A DNA stretch of 29,221 nucleotides, from the NCBI GenBank assembly GCA_023433305.1, contig JAEZCZ010000093.1:1-29221 (forward strand), written 5' to 3'. Positions within the stretch are counted from its first letter, which is position 1; the number at the start of each line of letters is the position of its first letter. Shown here piece after piece: positions 6,714 through 14,819 of the stretch. The notes beneath the pieces were generated by a model. That model was not told the DNA's origin, made no database searches, and saw only the letters and a program-made list of their open reading frames with translations. The stretch comes from Pseudomonadota bacterium. GTDB taxonomy: Bacteria; Pseudomonadota; Alphaproteobacteria; Sphingomonadales; Sphingomonadaceae. Position numbers and translations under genes: made by a program.

Positions 6714-7106
6714 GTGCTGGAAGAACTCGACAGCGTCGACGACGTGCTCGCCATTCGGGTGTCGCACAAGATCACCGGCGCCGATCTTGATGCGATCATG
6801 GTCCGCCTCGACGCACTCATGGCGAAGCATGACAAGACCCATGTGTTCGTCGAGACTCACGCCATCGATGGACTCGAGCTGACCAGCCTGCCCGGCTATA
6901 TCGCGCGCGCTTTGCCGCTGTTCGGCAAGCTCGATCGTTTCGGCCGGGTAGGAGTCGTCGCGGACCAGGGATGGATCCGCGCCGGGACGCGGTTGGAAAG
7001 CGCGCTGCTGCCGAACATCAAGTACCGGGTTTACGAGCCCGATGAACGCGCCGAGGCGCTGGCTTGGGTAACCGGGGTGGGGCGCAACGCTCAGACCGCG
7101 ACGTAG
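6714..7106 (+). CDS. STAS/SEC14 domain protein (SpoIIAA-like)
   Basis: A 130-residue single-domain protein of the SpoIIAA-like STAS/SEC14 family. It shows the expected pattern: an N-terminal strand (VLAIRVSHKITGADLDAI), a central strand (KTHVFVETHAIDG), the helix after LPGYIARALPLFGKL, then FGRVGVVADQGWI and a final strand-helix ending in AEALAWVTG. Proteins of this family are small cytoplasmic alpha/beta domains, perhaps lipid-binding or regulatory, without a defined reaction. The start is the GTG at 6714, served by GGAGGG at 6701-6706 with 7-nt spacing. It shares an operon with the 82-residue protein. Its TAG stop abuts the stop of the convergent DUF6766 gene with no gap. Confidence 0.85.
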   Translation: MLEELDSVDDVLAIRVSHKITGADLDAIMVRLDALMAKHDKTHVFVETHAIDGLELTSLPGYIARALPLFGKLDRFGRVGVVADQGWIRAGTRLESALLPNIKYRVYEPDERAEALAWVTGVGRNAQTAT

Positions 7107-7559
7107 CTATTTAGTCTGGCAGACGTGAGGGGTGTCCTTCCCGGCGTTCTGCGCGACCTCCTCGGCATGCTTGTGCGGCAAGGCGTGCCCGTGGTCGCGC
7201 GCGTATTCGTGATCGAGCTTCTTGATCAGCGCGTCAGCCTTGTCACCGGCATTGATGCGGATGAGCGCGTCGACCTTGGCCTCGAGCCTATCGTCATTCT
7301 CCTTCGAACTCGGTGAGCCAATGTAGAGGAAGTAGGCGAGGCCGACGACCTGCCACAGGAGCTGAAGGAACTCCGACTGCCAGTTCTCGAACGTGTCGCG
7401 CGACATCTGAGTGAGATACTGCGCCGCTTCCGGCGTCGTGCCGTGTTCGCGTGCTTCGTCCTGGAATGCCTGCCAACCGAACCACCAATGCAGCGCGAAC
7501 GATACGAGGAAGAAGGTGAGGGTGATCCAAGCGTAGGCGTACTTGCGGAAAACGCTCAT
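7107..7559 (-). CDS. DUF6766 family membrane protein
   Basis: A 150-residue protein with two membrane helices: about residues 8-30 (including WITLTFFLVSFALHWWFGW) and about 63-83 (FLQLLWQVVGLAYFLYIG), joined by a loop with Tyr/Thr and a DTFENWQSEF block. A charged cytoplasmic tail follows, with KENDDRLEAKVDALIR and a His-rich C-terminus. The conserved WWFGWQAF and FENWQSEFLQLLW blocks identify DUF6766, which has no known function. A GGAAC at 7616-7620 on the minus strand followed after 17 nt by CATT is a weak EcfG-like promoter about 40 nt upstream of the start. It is monocistronic as far as can be seen. Confidence 0.85.
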   Translation of the reverse strand: MSVFRKYAYAWITLTFFLVSFALHWWFGWQAFQDEAREHGTTPEAAQYLTQMSRDTFENWQSEFLQLLWQVVGLAYFLYIGSPSSKENDDRLEAKVDALIRINAGDKADALIKKLDHEYARDHGHALPHKHAEEVAQNAGKDTPHVCQTK

Positions 7560-7595
7560 GGCTTTCGTGCTCCTGCGGATGCGACGCGCACGAAA

Positions 7596-7620
7596 ATGGC
7601 CGGATGATGCGGAGAGTTCC
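7596..7620 (-). promoter_or_regulatory. Weak EcfG-like promoter upstream of DUF6766 gene
   Basis: On the minus strand GGAAC (7620-7616) is followed after 17 nt by CATT, against a consensus of CGTT. The distance to the start codon (about 40 nt) is suitable. A single weak match; noted because similar GGAAC elements precede nearby genes. Confidence 0.25.
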
Positions 7621-7644
7621 TAACTCAACGGATGTGAGATGCGA

Positions 7645-10600
7645 TCAGTCGCGGTTGGCGACGAGGCGGAGGTCGAGCGGCGGCCGCCCTGCGCTGGCAG
7701 GCTTCGCCGCGGGCCAAAGACCGACAAGCGCGGATACCCGGTTTGCTGGGACGGCGCGGGAGTAGAGGAAGCCCTGGCCCATGTCGCACTCGAGCTCGAT
7801 CAAGCGCCGCTCCTGATCGGGCGTTTCGATACCTTCCGCCACGATCTTGATACCGAGGCTGCGGCCGAGATTGATCACTGCACGGACGATCGCCTCGTCG
7901 CCGGGATCGATTGCCATGTCGCGCACGAAGCTTTGGTCGATCTTGATGATGTCCACCGGGAACTGCTTGAGGTGGCGTAGCGAGGCATAACCCGTTCCGA
8001 AATCATCGAGCGCGATCTTGACCCCGCGCATGTTGAGCAGGGCAAGCGCGCGATGGACGTACTCGGCGCCGCGGCCGAGGAATACGGTCTCGGTGATCTC
8101 GAGCTGGAAGCAGCGCGTGGGCACATCGGCGCGTCGCAACTGCTCGATAACGCGCTCGGCGAAGTTGTCGCGGCGGAACTCGGCGGCGGAAGCGTTGACC
8201 GCGACCGACTTGAAATCGACGCCGCGATCGAGCCAACCGCGCATGTCGGAGATGACGCGCTCGATCATGCGGTCGCTGATCTGGGCGGCGACGTCGGAAT
8301 CCTCGAAGGCGGCTTCGATCGCCGCGGGTTGACCGATCCGGCCGCGTGGGTTGCGCCAGCGCAGCAGCGCCTCGAAACCGACCAGGGAGCGCGTGGTCAG
8401 GTCCAGCTTCGGCTGATAATAGGGAACGATGCGGTCGTCTTCGATGGCGGTACGCGCGAGGTGGACCATCGAATTCCGACGCTGCACGTTCTCGCGCATG
8501 TGCGGCTCGAACACGGTGACGATGCCGCGACCCGCGCCCTTGGCAGCGTAGAGCGCCACGTCGGCGTTTTTCAGCAGTTCGGCAGGTGAGCCGCCGTGCT
8601 GAGGATAGAGGCTAGCGCCGATGCTGACGCGGCAATCGAGAATGCGCCCGGCGTGGACGAACGGTTCGCGCAGACGCTGCTGGATCGCGCGCGAAACCCG
8701 CAAGAGGCTGTGCTCGCCATCGAGCTCGGGCATTACCACGGCGAATTCGTCACCGCCGAACCGGGCAACGGTGTCGCAATGGCGAACCACTCCGCGCAAC
8801 CGTTTGGCGAACATCTTGAGGAGCATGTCGCCGGCATCGTGGCCCAGTGAATCGTTGATCTGCTTGAAGTGGTCCATGTCGAGCAGCATCACGCCGACGG
8901 CGAGCCCGCTCTCGCGCGCCTTCTCGAAAGCAACGTCGAGCTTCTCGTGGAACAGTGACCGATTGGCCAGCCGCGTCAGCGCGTCATGGCTGGCGCTCCA
9001 ACGGATGCGTTCCTCGGCCGTCTTCTCCTCGGTGACATCGCGCATCGTCATGATGATGCGCCGCTGGCGATTTTCCGGGCGCACGGTTCGCCAGCCGTTC
9101 AACGTTATCCAGCGCTCGCTGCGATCGACCGGGCGGCGGATTCGGAACGTGGCTTCGAAGCGCGGCAAGTCGCTGTTTCTGGCGTGGTGCAAAGTCTCCC
9201 GAAACCGCTCGCGATCCGCGGGGTGGACGCACTCCTCGGCGAGTGCGAGGCTGGGCTCGTCGTCGGTGCCGACACCCAATATCTGCCGAAGCCGATCCGA
9301 CCACTCGCGCCGATCGGTCGCCATGTCGTAGTCCCAAACGCCGAGACCGGCGGCTTCGGCGGCCAGCCGGAAACGCTCTTCGCTTTCGCGCAAGGCCTCT
9401 TCGGCTTGCTTACGCTCGGTGATGTCGAGATGCGCTCCGATGCTGCGGATGATCTGCCCTGCCTCGTCACGCTCCATTAGGAGATAGGCGGCGATCCAGC
9501 GCACTTCCCCGGTGTCGGCGCGGCAGATGCGAAATTCGAGCTGGTGCGCGTCCGAGAAAGCCAACGCTTGCTCGCACTGCATCAGCCGCTCCCGATCGTC
9601 GGGATGGACCAAGGGAAGCCAATCGTCGAAGTGCATCGAAGTGGCGTGTTCGGCCGGCAGACCCATCTGCTTCAAAAGGCTGGGAGAAAATTGCGCCAGT
9701 CCGTCCGCATCGGCCTCGAAATCCGCAAGACCGCTCGCTTCTTGCACCAACCGAAGGCGCCGTTCGCTCCGGCGCAAGGCGTCGTCGGCATTCTTTCTTT
9801 CGGTGATGTCTAGGTGTGAGCCAATCGTGCGGACGAGCGTGCCGTTCTCGTCCCATTCCATCCGGGTGTGGCAGGACAGCCATCGCACCTGACCATTGTC
9901 CGCGCGCACAATGCGAAACTCGGAATTGAACAGTACGTCACGCCGCTCGAGGCTGGCAATTATCTCCCGTTCGACCCGCTCACGATCCTCAGGGTGGATA
10001 TGCTCGGCCCAGGCTTTCGAGATGACGTTCGTGCCGTCCACCGGGAGGCCCAGTTGTTCGAAAAAGCGGTCCGAACAGTAAATAAGGCCATCCTCGCCGG
10101 ATTCGAAATCGGCGAGGCCCGTCGCTTCCTGGACGAGCCGAAGGCGTTCCTCGCTGCGCCGAAGTGCTTCGTGAGCTTCCTGCCGCTCGTTCACGTCGCG
10201 CGAGATGCACATGTGAGCCTTGGCGCCGTCCGGAAGCCTGAAGGGTACGGCGTGGGCTTCTACATGGCGCCGCCGCCCATGCAGACCAATGACCTCATAA
10301 GTCCAGACGACGCTTTCACCCGCGATGACGCGGCGGTGCACGTCAAGGCAATCGTCGAGATATTCGGGCGGAACCGCCACGTAGCCTGGCTGGCGCAGAG
10401 CTTCCATGTCGGGCGCCTGGAGCAGTTCGAGGCCGCTCGGATTGATGTGAATGAGACTGCCCGTTTCGTCGAATATCTTCACGCAATCGGGCATCGCGTC
10501 GAGTATCGCTGCCAACCTCGCCTCGCTGTCGCGCAGCGCGTGTTGAGCTTCGATCTGCGGGGTGATGTCCTCGCAAGTCGTGACCACATGGCCGTGAGGA

Positions 10601-10968
10601 GTCAGGTTGTGCTTGATCGCATAAGTGCGGCCGTCGCGAACCATGGTCGCCATGTCGGGGGCACCCGGGTCGAACTGCTTCTTGATGTCCGCGCTTATTT
10701 GCTCGAGCGTCTTTCCCGCCGGATAATGGCCCGCCTGCATGCCTAAGGCGACGACGTCGGTGCCTGTCATGCCGGGCCGCACGGAATGGGGCGGCAGACG
10801 AAGGATTTCTGAGTAGGCCCGATTGGTCAGAGTGATGCGCCCGTCGGGATCGAATACGCAGACTCCGTGGTGCAGGTGTTCGACGGTCTCGCGATAGCGG
10901 GCAAGCTCTGCCTCGAGCACGGCATTGCGTGCTTCAAGCTCGGCCAGGCGCTCGCCCCCCTCTGCCAT
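7645..10968 (-). CDS. Multi-PAS GGDEF-EAL cyclic-di-GMP protein
   Basis: A 1107-residue cytoplasmic signalling protein with no membrane segment. Order: short coiled coil (about 5-30); a PAS domain (30-140); a second PAS domain (150-262); three tandem PAS/PAC repeats (270-395, 400-520, 528-650); GGDEF (about 655-815); EAL (about 830-1085). The diguanylate cyclase site GGDEF is intact (738-742) and is preceded by an inhibitory-site RxxD (RHCD, 729-732) at the canonical 5-residue spacing. The phosphodiesterase side is also intact: EAL at 866-868, EITE, DDFGTG, KIDQSF and AEGIET. It may therefore make, degrade or switch cyclic di-GMP in response to PAS-sensed cues; which activity dominates cannot be told. 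The first two PAS/PAC repeats look like a recent duplication. A GAGG ribosome binding site lies within a hairpin upstream of the ATG. Confidence 0.95.
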   Translation of the reverse strand: MAEGGERLAELEARNAVLEAELARYRETVEHLHHGVCVFDPDGRITLTNRAYSEILRLPPHSVRPGMTGTDVVALGMQAGHYPAGKTLEQISADIKKQFDPGAPDMATMVRDGRTYAIKHNLTPHGHVVTTCEDITPQIEAQHALRDSEARLAAILDAMPDCVKIFDETGSLIHINPSGLELLQAPDMEALRQPGYVAVPPEYLDDCLDVHRRVIAGESVVWTYEVIGLHGRRRHVEAHAVPFRLPDGAKAHMCISRDVNERQEAHEALRRSEERLRLVQEATGLADFESGEDGLIYCSDRFFEQLGLPVDGTNVISKAWAEHIHPEDRERVEREIIASLERRDVLFNSEFRIVRADNGQVRWLSCHTRMEWDENGTLVRTIGSHLDITERKNADDALRRSERRLRLVQEASGLADFEADADGLAQFSPSLLKQMGLPAEHATSMHFDDWLPLVHPDDRERLMQCEQALAFSDAHQLEFRICRADTGEVRWIAAYLLMERDEAGQIIRSIGAHLDITERKQAEEALRESEERFRLAAEAAGLGVWDYDMATDRREWSDRLRQILGVGTDDEPSLALAEECVHPADRERFRETLHHARNSDLPRFEATFRIRRPVDRSERWITLNGWRTVRPENRQRRIIMTMRDVTEEKTAEERIRWSASHDALTRLANRSLFHEKLDVAFEKARESGLAVGVMLLDMDHFKQINDSLGHDAGDMLLKMFAKRLRGVVRHCDTVARFGGDEFAVVMPELDGEHSLLRVSRAIQQRLREPFVHAGRILDCRVSIGASLYPQHGGSPAELLKNADVALYAAKGAGRGIVTVFEPHMRENVQRRNSMVHLARTAIEDDRIVPYYQPKLDLTTRSLVGFEALLRWRNPRGRIGQPAAIEAAFEDSDVAAQISDRMIERVISDMRGWLDRGVDFKSVAVNASAAEFRRDNFAERVIEQLRRADVPTRCFQLEITETVFLGRGAEYVHRALALLNMRGVKIALDDFGTGYASLRHLKQFPVDIIKIDQSFVRDMAIDPGDEAIVRAVINLGRSLGIKIVAEGIETPDQERRLIELECDMGQGFLYSRAVPANRVSALVGLWPAAKPASAGRPPLDLRLVANRD

Positions 10969-10973
10969 CTTAC

Positions 10974-10997
10974 CTCGTCCTAACGCTAAGAGACGAG
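10974..10997 (-). promoter_or_regulatory. Hairpin overlapping ribosome binding site of PAS-GGDEF-EAL gene
   Basis: CTCGTC and GACGAG form a 6-bp stem with a 12-nt loop. On the minus strand the 3' arm contains the purine-rich ribosome binding site (GGACGAGG) just before the start codon at 10968, so folding would limit translation. Seen in sequence; function inferred. Confidence 0.3.
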
Positions 10998-11057
10998 AAC
11001 ATCGCAGATTCCCCGATAAGCCGGATGAAGCGGTGCCTAGGGGAACATCCGTAGTCG

Positions 11058-11073
11058 GGGTCGAACGCGACCC
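11058..11073. repeat. GC-rich hairpin between divergent genes
   Basis: GGGTCG and CGACCC pair around an AACG tetraloop, between the GGDEF-EAL gene and bamD. There is no T run, so a terminator is not supported; it may structure a leader RNA. Confidence 0.25.
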
Positions 11074-11095
11074 GTGGGAAGGCTCGTCACTTCAC

Positions 11096-11123
11096 TTGGC
11101 GTTCACGCGGGCGCTGGCTATAG
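11096..11123 (+). promoter_or_regulatory. Possible bamD promoter
   Basis: TTGGCG at about 11096-11101 and CTATAG at 11118-11123 are 16 nt apart and resemble housekeeping -35 and -10 elements of sphingomonads. Transcription would begin very close to the bamD ATG at 11132, giving little or no leader. Confidence 0.3.
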
Positions 11124-11131
11124 GGCGGCGG

Positions 11132-11935
11132 ATGAAAGCTCGCTCCCCCGCCAGGATCGCCGTTGTCGCCGCCGTAGCGGCCATTGTTCCGCTAACCGCC
11201 AGCTGCAGCATGCTGGGGGGGAACAGGGGGCCGAGCGAGACCGGCTATGTCGCGCGCGACGCGGAATCGCTCTATTCGGCAGCCAAACAGCGGCTCGACC
11301 GGGGCGACGCGCGGGTTGCGGCGGCGCTGTTCGACGAGGTGGAGCGGCAGCATCCCTATTCGCCGTGGGCGCGGCGGGCGCAGCTCATGAGCGCCTTTAG
11401 CTATTACCTGCAGAAGGATTACACCAAGGCCATCGAGACCTCGCAGCGGTTCCTCTCGATCCATCCCGGAAACAAGGACGCGCCCTACGCCTACTATCTG
11501 ATCGCGCTGAGCTATTACGAGCAGATCAGCGACGTAGACCGCGACCAGAAGGTGACCGAGCAGGCGCTCACCGCGCTGAACGACGTGCAGCGCCGCTATC
11601 CAAACACGCAGTACGCGGCCGACGCGCGGCTCAAGGCCGATCTCGTCAACGATCACCTCGCGGGCAAGGAAATGGAGATCGGGCGCTTCTATGAGCGCAC
11701 CGGTCAATGGCTAGCGGCGCAGATCCGCTTCCAGAACGTGGTCGAAGGCTTCCAAACCACCAGCCACACTGCCGAAGCCCTATATCGCCTGACCGAGACA
11801 AATCTCGCCTTGGGTATTCCGGAGCAGGCTAAAAAGTATGCGGCGGTGCTGGGGGCAAACTACCCCGGCAGCGAATGGTATGACCGGGCCTATCGTCTGA
11901 TGCAAACAAAGGCGCCCGAAGCGGTCGGCGGCTGA
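11132..11935 (+). CDS. bamD: Outer-membrane protein assembly lipoprotein BamD
   Basis: A 267-residue outer-membrane lipoprotein of the BAM complex, which folds beta-barrel proteins such as the receptor at 1465-3540 into the outer membrane. The signal peptide ends at a lipobox-like LTASC (Cys at about 20). Tetratricopeptide-type repeats follow: SLYSAAKQRLDRGDARVAAALFDEVERQHPYS, AFSYYLQKDYTKAIETSQRFL split across the first repeats, then YYLIALSYYEQI, and the YYERTGQ-like FYERTGQWLAA region typical of BamD. Length is normal. The longer in-frame start at 10925 would extend into the divergent gene and hide the signal peptide, so the ATG at 11132 is chosen. In many alphaproteobacteria bamD precedes recN and ligA, as it does here with insertions. 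Confidence 0.95.
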   Translation: MKARSPARIAVVAAVAAIVPLTASCSMLGGNRGPSETGYVARDAESLYSAAKQRLDRGDARVAAALFDEVERQHPYSPWARRAQLMSAFSYYLQKDYTKAIETSQRFLSIHPGNKDAPYAYYLIALSYYEQISDVDRDQKVTEQALTALNDVQRRYPNTQYAADARLKADLVNDHLAGKEMEIGRFYERTGQWLAAQIRFQNVVEGFQTTSHTAEALYRLTETNLALGIPEQAKKYAAVLGANYPGSEWYDRAYRLMQTKAPEAVGG

Positions 11936-11962
11936 GCGGCTGGCGCCTAGAAGAAGAGACCG

Positions 11963-12295
11963 TCAGGTCCCGTAACGGCGCGTTTCGCCGCCCATACTTC
12001 CTCGTCCGAGCGCAATCAGGTCGTTCAACTGATTCGAGAACAGCGCATGATCAAGCCGGATGCCGGCGATACCATCGTGCGACCAACGTATCCTGCCATG
12101 GTAGGTCAGGCCATCGAGATCGACCGTCACAGCCTCTCCGATGGTAAATCCGGGGCGGCCGAGATTGCTGATCCGGAACCCTTCCGAAGAAAGCTCGATC
12201 ATCAGCCCACTGACCGGCGTCTGGCCCGGCCTGCGCAGCGTCACCATTTGCCTTACGGCGTAGCGTCTGTGCGCGCGGATAGTCAGCACTGTCAT
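11963..12295 (-). CDS. PilZ-domain protein (cyclic-di-GMP binding candidate)
   Basis: A 110-residue protein made of a single PilZ-like domain. It has the N-terminal RxxxR signature (Arg11 and Arg15 in RRYAVR) and the second motif as ELSSEG (residues 34-39; usually D/N-x-S-x-x-G, here with Glu first). A strand pair (VTVDLDGLTYHGRIRW) and IAGIRLDHAL follow as in other PilZ domains. It is therefore a candidate cyclic di-GMP receptor, probably acting on a partner protein. The ATG at 12295 has AAGGG 7 nt upstream; longer starts up to 12376 lack a good site. It lies between bamD and recN on the opposite strand, and the GGDEF-EAL gene is on the other side of bamD. Confidence 0.85.
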   Translation of the reverse strand: MTVLTIRAHRRYAVRQMVTLRRPGQTPVSGLMIELSSEGFRISNLGRPGFTIGEAVTVDLDGLTYHGRIRWSHDGIAGIRLDHALFSNQLNDLIALGRGSMGGETRRYGT

Positions 12296-12337
12296 CGACC
12301 AACCCTTCATTCCCCGTTGGTCCGAATAAGTCACAGC

Positions 12338-12349
12338 TTTGTTAACAAA
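12338..12349. promoter_or_regulatory. 12-bp AT-rich palindrome between PilZ and recN genes
   Basis: TTTGTTAACAAA is a perfect palindrome in the divergent region, about 43 nt from the PilZ start and 105 nt from the recN start. It stands out as AT-rich in GC-rich DNA. It contains a TTAAC like half of a CtrA site, but a full CtrA box is not present. No SOS box (GTTC, 7 nt, GTTC) is visible near recN. Confidence 0.3.
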
Positions 12350-12453
12350 TTCTTCCACAGCACTTTTTGGGCACATGAATTGCGGCGCGCGCAGGTGGGG
12401 CGGGGCACGACGTTGCGCGGAGGCGGGGGCTCCCGTATGCCTGCGAGGGCGCT

Positions 12454-14118
12454 ATGCTGACCTCGCTCGCGATCCGTAATGTCGTCCTGATCGAGGCCCT
12501 CGACCTTGCTTTCGCGCCCGGCCTCGGCGTTCTCACGGGGGAAACGGGGGCGGGCAAGTCGATCCTGCTCGACGCACTGGGCCTCGTGCTCGGCAATCGC
12601 GCCGAGACGGCGCTGGTCCGTGCCGGCGAGGAGCAAGCGAGCGTCACCGCGACGTTCGAGTTCGCGACGTTGCCCGGGACCATCCGCGAAACCTTGGCAG
12701 AAGCGGAGATCGAGCTGGAACCGGGCGAGCCGCTGATCCTGCGGCGGCGCGTGCGGGCCGACGGGGGGTCGAAAGCCTGGGTCAACGACCAGCCGGTCGG
12801 CGCGGCGCTTCTGCGCGAGCTTGCTCCCGCGCTCGTCGAATTGCACGGGCAGCATGACGATCGCGGGCTGGTCAATCCGCGCGGACATCGCGCCTTGCTC
12901 GACCGCTATGCAGGCGGCGACGTAGCGGGGGTTGAGGACGCGTGGGCGAAGTGGCGCGCGGCCGAGGCACGGCTCGAGGCGGCGCGGTCCGGCATTGCGC
13001 AGGCCAAAGCCGACCAGGACCTGCTGCTAGCGCATCTCGCCGAACTGACTGCAATCGAGCCTGAAGAAGGGGAGGAGGAGCGGCTCGCGCTCGCCCGAGC
13101 CGACATGCAGAAGGGCGAGAGGCTCTCGGGCGATCTCGAGGCGCTGCGGCTGGTGTGGGACGGTTCGGATTCGGCGCTCGCCCAATTGCGGGGAGCGGCG
13201 CGGCGGCTCGACCGGATCGCGGAGGAGCATCCGCTGCTTGCCGAGGCGCTGGCGGCACTCGACCGCGCGGTGATCGAGGCGGGGGAAGCCGAGGAAAAGC
13301 TCGAGAATGCCGCCGAAGCGCTCACGTTCGATCCGGCCGAGCTCGATCGGATCGAGACGCGCCTGTTCGAGCTGCGCGCGCTGGCGAGGAAGCACGGCTG
13401 CCAGCCTGACGAGCTGCCCGCTACGATGCGCGAGCTGCGCGCGAGGCTCGATGCGATCGAGGCGGGCGATGTGGAGATCGGGGCACTCGAAGCGGCGGCG
13501 CGGGAGGCGGGGCAGGTCTATCGGGCGCGGGCCGAGGCGCTCCATGCCAATCGCGTGGCCGCCGCACTTCGCCTTGATGAAGCGGTGGCCGGCGAGCTGG
13601 CTCCGCTCAAGCTCGATGCCGCCAAGTTCCGCACTGCGGTGACCGAGCTGCCCGAGGAGCGGTGGGGGTCGCACGGCATCGATGCGGTCGAATTCCTCAT
13701 TTCAACCAACCCCGGAGCGGACTTCGCGCCGCTCGCCAAGATCGCGAGCGGCGGCGAGCTGTCGCGCTTCATCCTCGCGCTCAAGGTCGCGCTGGCCGAG
13801 CAGGGCGGGGCGGCGACGGTGATCTTCGACGAGATCGACCGAGGCGTCGGAGGTGCGGTGGCGAGCGCGATCGGCGAGCGGCTGGCGCGCCTGGCAAGCG
13901 GAGGGCAATTGCTCGCTGTGACGCATTCTCCCCAGGTCGCGGCGCGCGGTGGCATGCACTATCTCATAGCCAAGTCCAGCGAGGGAACCGTGACGCGGAC
14001 CTCGGTGACGCTGCTTGACGCGCCCGGTCGGCAGGAAGAGATTGCCCGCATGCTCTCGGGCGCTGAAATCACCAGCGAGGCGCGCGCGCAGGCGGACCGC
14101 TTGCTGGAGGGGGTGTGA
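12454..14118 (+). CDS. recN: DNA repair ATPase RecN
   Basis: A 554-residue SMC-like ATPase that acts in recombinational repair of double-strand breaks in the cytoplasm. The Walker A site is GETGAGKS (29-36), the ABC signature is SGGELSRF (about 430), and Walker B is VIFDEIDRGVGG (about 455-465), followed by the H-loop region LAVTHSPQVAARG. Between these lies the long coiled-coil region (about 150-370), rich in Glu, Ala and Arg. All catalytic parts are intact and the length matches the family. The ATG at 12454 begins the conserved MLTSLAIRN. Its stop overlaps the next gene's GTG as GTGA. No SOS box is visible upstream, so damage induction cannot be supported from this sequence. Confidence 0.97.
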   Translation: MLTSLAIRNVVLIEALDLAFAPGLGVLTGETGAGKSILLDALGLVLGNRAETALVRAGEEQASVTATFEFATLPGTIRETLAEAEIELEPGEPLILRRRVRADGGSKAWVNDQPVGAALLRELAPALVELHGQHDDRGLVNPRGHRALLDRYAGGDVAGVEDAWAKWRAAEARLEAARSGIAQAKADQDLLLAHLAELTAIEPEEGEEERLALARADMQKGERLSGDLEALRLVWDGSDSALAQLRGAARRLDRIAEEHPLLAEALAALDRAVIEAGEAEEKLENAAEALTFDPAELDRIETRLFELRALARKHGCQPDELPATMRELRARLDAIEAGDVEIGALEAAAREAGQVYRARAEALHANRVAAALRLDEAVAGELAPLKLDAAKFRTAVTELPEERWGSHGIDAVEFLISTNPGADFAPLAKIASGGELSRFILALKVALAEQGGAATVIFDEIDRGVGGAVASAIGERLARLASGGQLLAVTHSPQVAARGGMHYLIAKSSEGTVTRTSVTLLDAPGRQEEIARMLSGAEITSEARAQADRLLEGV

Positions 14119-14798
14119 GCGAACCGCTTGATCGTCCGGTGTGGAATGCGCTGACTACGCGGCAGGCAGACCTCGCGATAAGCAGCGGCGCGGCAGTACG
14201 AATGGATTCGGCGTATGGGCCTTTCGCGGCGGCGCGCGACACAAGCGAGGAAGCGCTGGCTGCGCTGCTTGCCACGCTCGAGGGGCCGGAGGATCGCATC
14301 GGGATCGTCGAGCGCGAGGCATGGCCGGTGCCGTCCGGCTTGCGCGTGCTCGGGGGCGGAGATCTCGTGCAGATGATCTTCAAGGGCCCCGAGTCCAACG
14401 CTCCCGACGATCCACGGATCGAATTGTTGCAGGAAGATGACGCGTCCGAAATGGCCGCGCTAGCCCATGCGACCGAGCCTGGGCCGTGGGGTAGCAAAAC
14501 GCACCTCTATGGCGACTACTTCGGCATCCGCATCGACGGGCGGCTCGCCTCGATGGCGGGCGAGCGGATGAAGCTGCCGGGCTTCGCCGAGCTCAGTGGG
14601 GTTTCGACCTGGCCCGAGTTTCGCGGGCGCGGGCTTGCTGGTGCTTTGACGCGGCGCGTGGTGCGCGGCTTCCTGGAGCGCGGCGATACGCCGTTCCTCC
14701 ACTGCTACGCGGCGAACGTCGGCGCGGTCGCGCTTTACGAGAAGCTGGGTTTCCGCATCCGTGCGCGGATGACCTTCACGATACTGGCGCTCGCCTGA
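14115..14798 (+). CDS. GNAT-family N-acetyltransferase
   Basis: A 227-residue protein with a C-terminal GNAT fold of the FR47-like type. The acetyl-CoA binding loop reads FRGRGLAGALTRRVV (about residues 172-186), preceded by the strand FAELSGVSTWP and followed by FLHCYAANVGAVALYEKLGF, the usual Asn/Tyr region. The N-terminal half is more variable and probably forms the acceptor side; the acceptor is unknown. The GTG start overlaps the recN stop by 4 nt, implying translational coupling, but GNAT proteins in this position need not act in DNA repair. The intervening gene separates it from ligA. Confidence 0.9.
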   Translation: MSEPLDRPVWNALTTRQADLAISSGAAVRMDSAYGPFAAARDTSEEALAALLATLEGPEDRIGIVEREAWPVPSGLRVLGGGDLVQMIFKGPESNAPDDPRIELLQEDDASEMAALAHATEPGPWGSKTHLYGDYFGIRIDGRLASMAGERMKLPGFAELSGVSTWPEFRGRGLAGALTRRVVRGFLERGDTPFLHCYAANVGAVALYEKLGFRIRARMTFTILALA

Positions 14799-14819
14799 CG
14801 AAGCGCTAGTGTCGGCGCC

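Noticed and set aside
12296..12453. SOS (LexA) box upstream of recN
   Set aside because: I searched for GTTC-N7-GTTC and the inverted form and found none.
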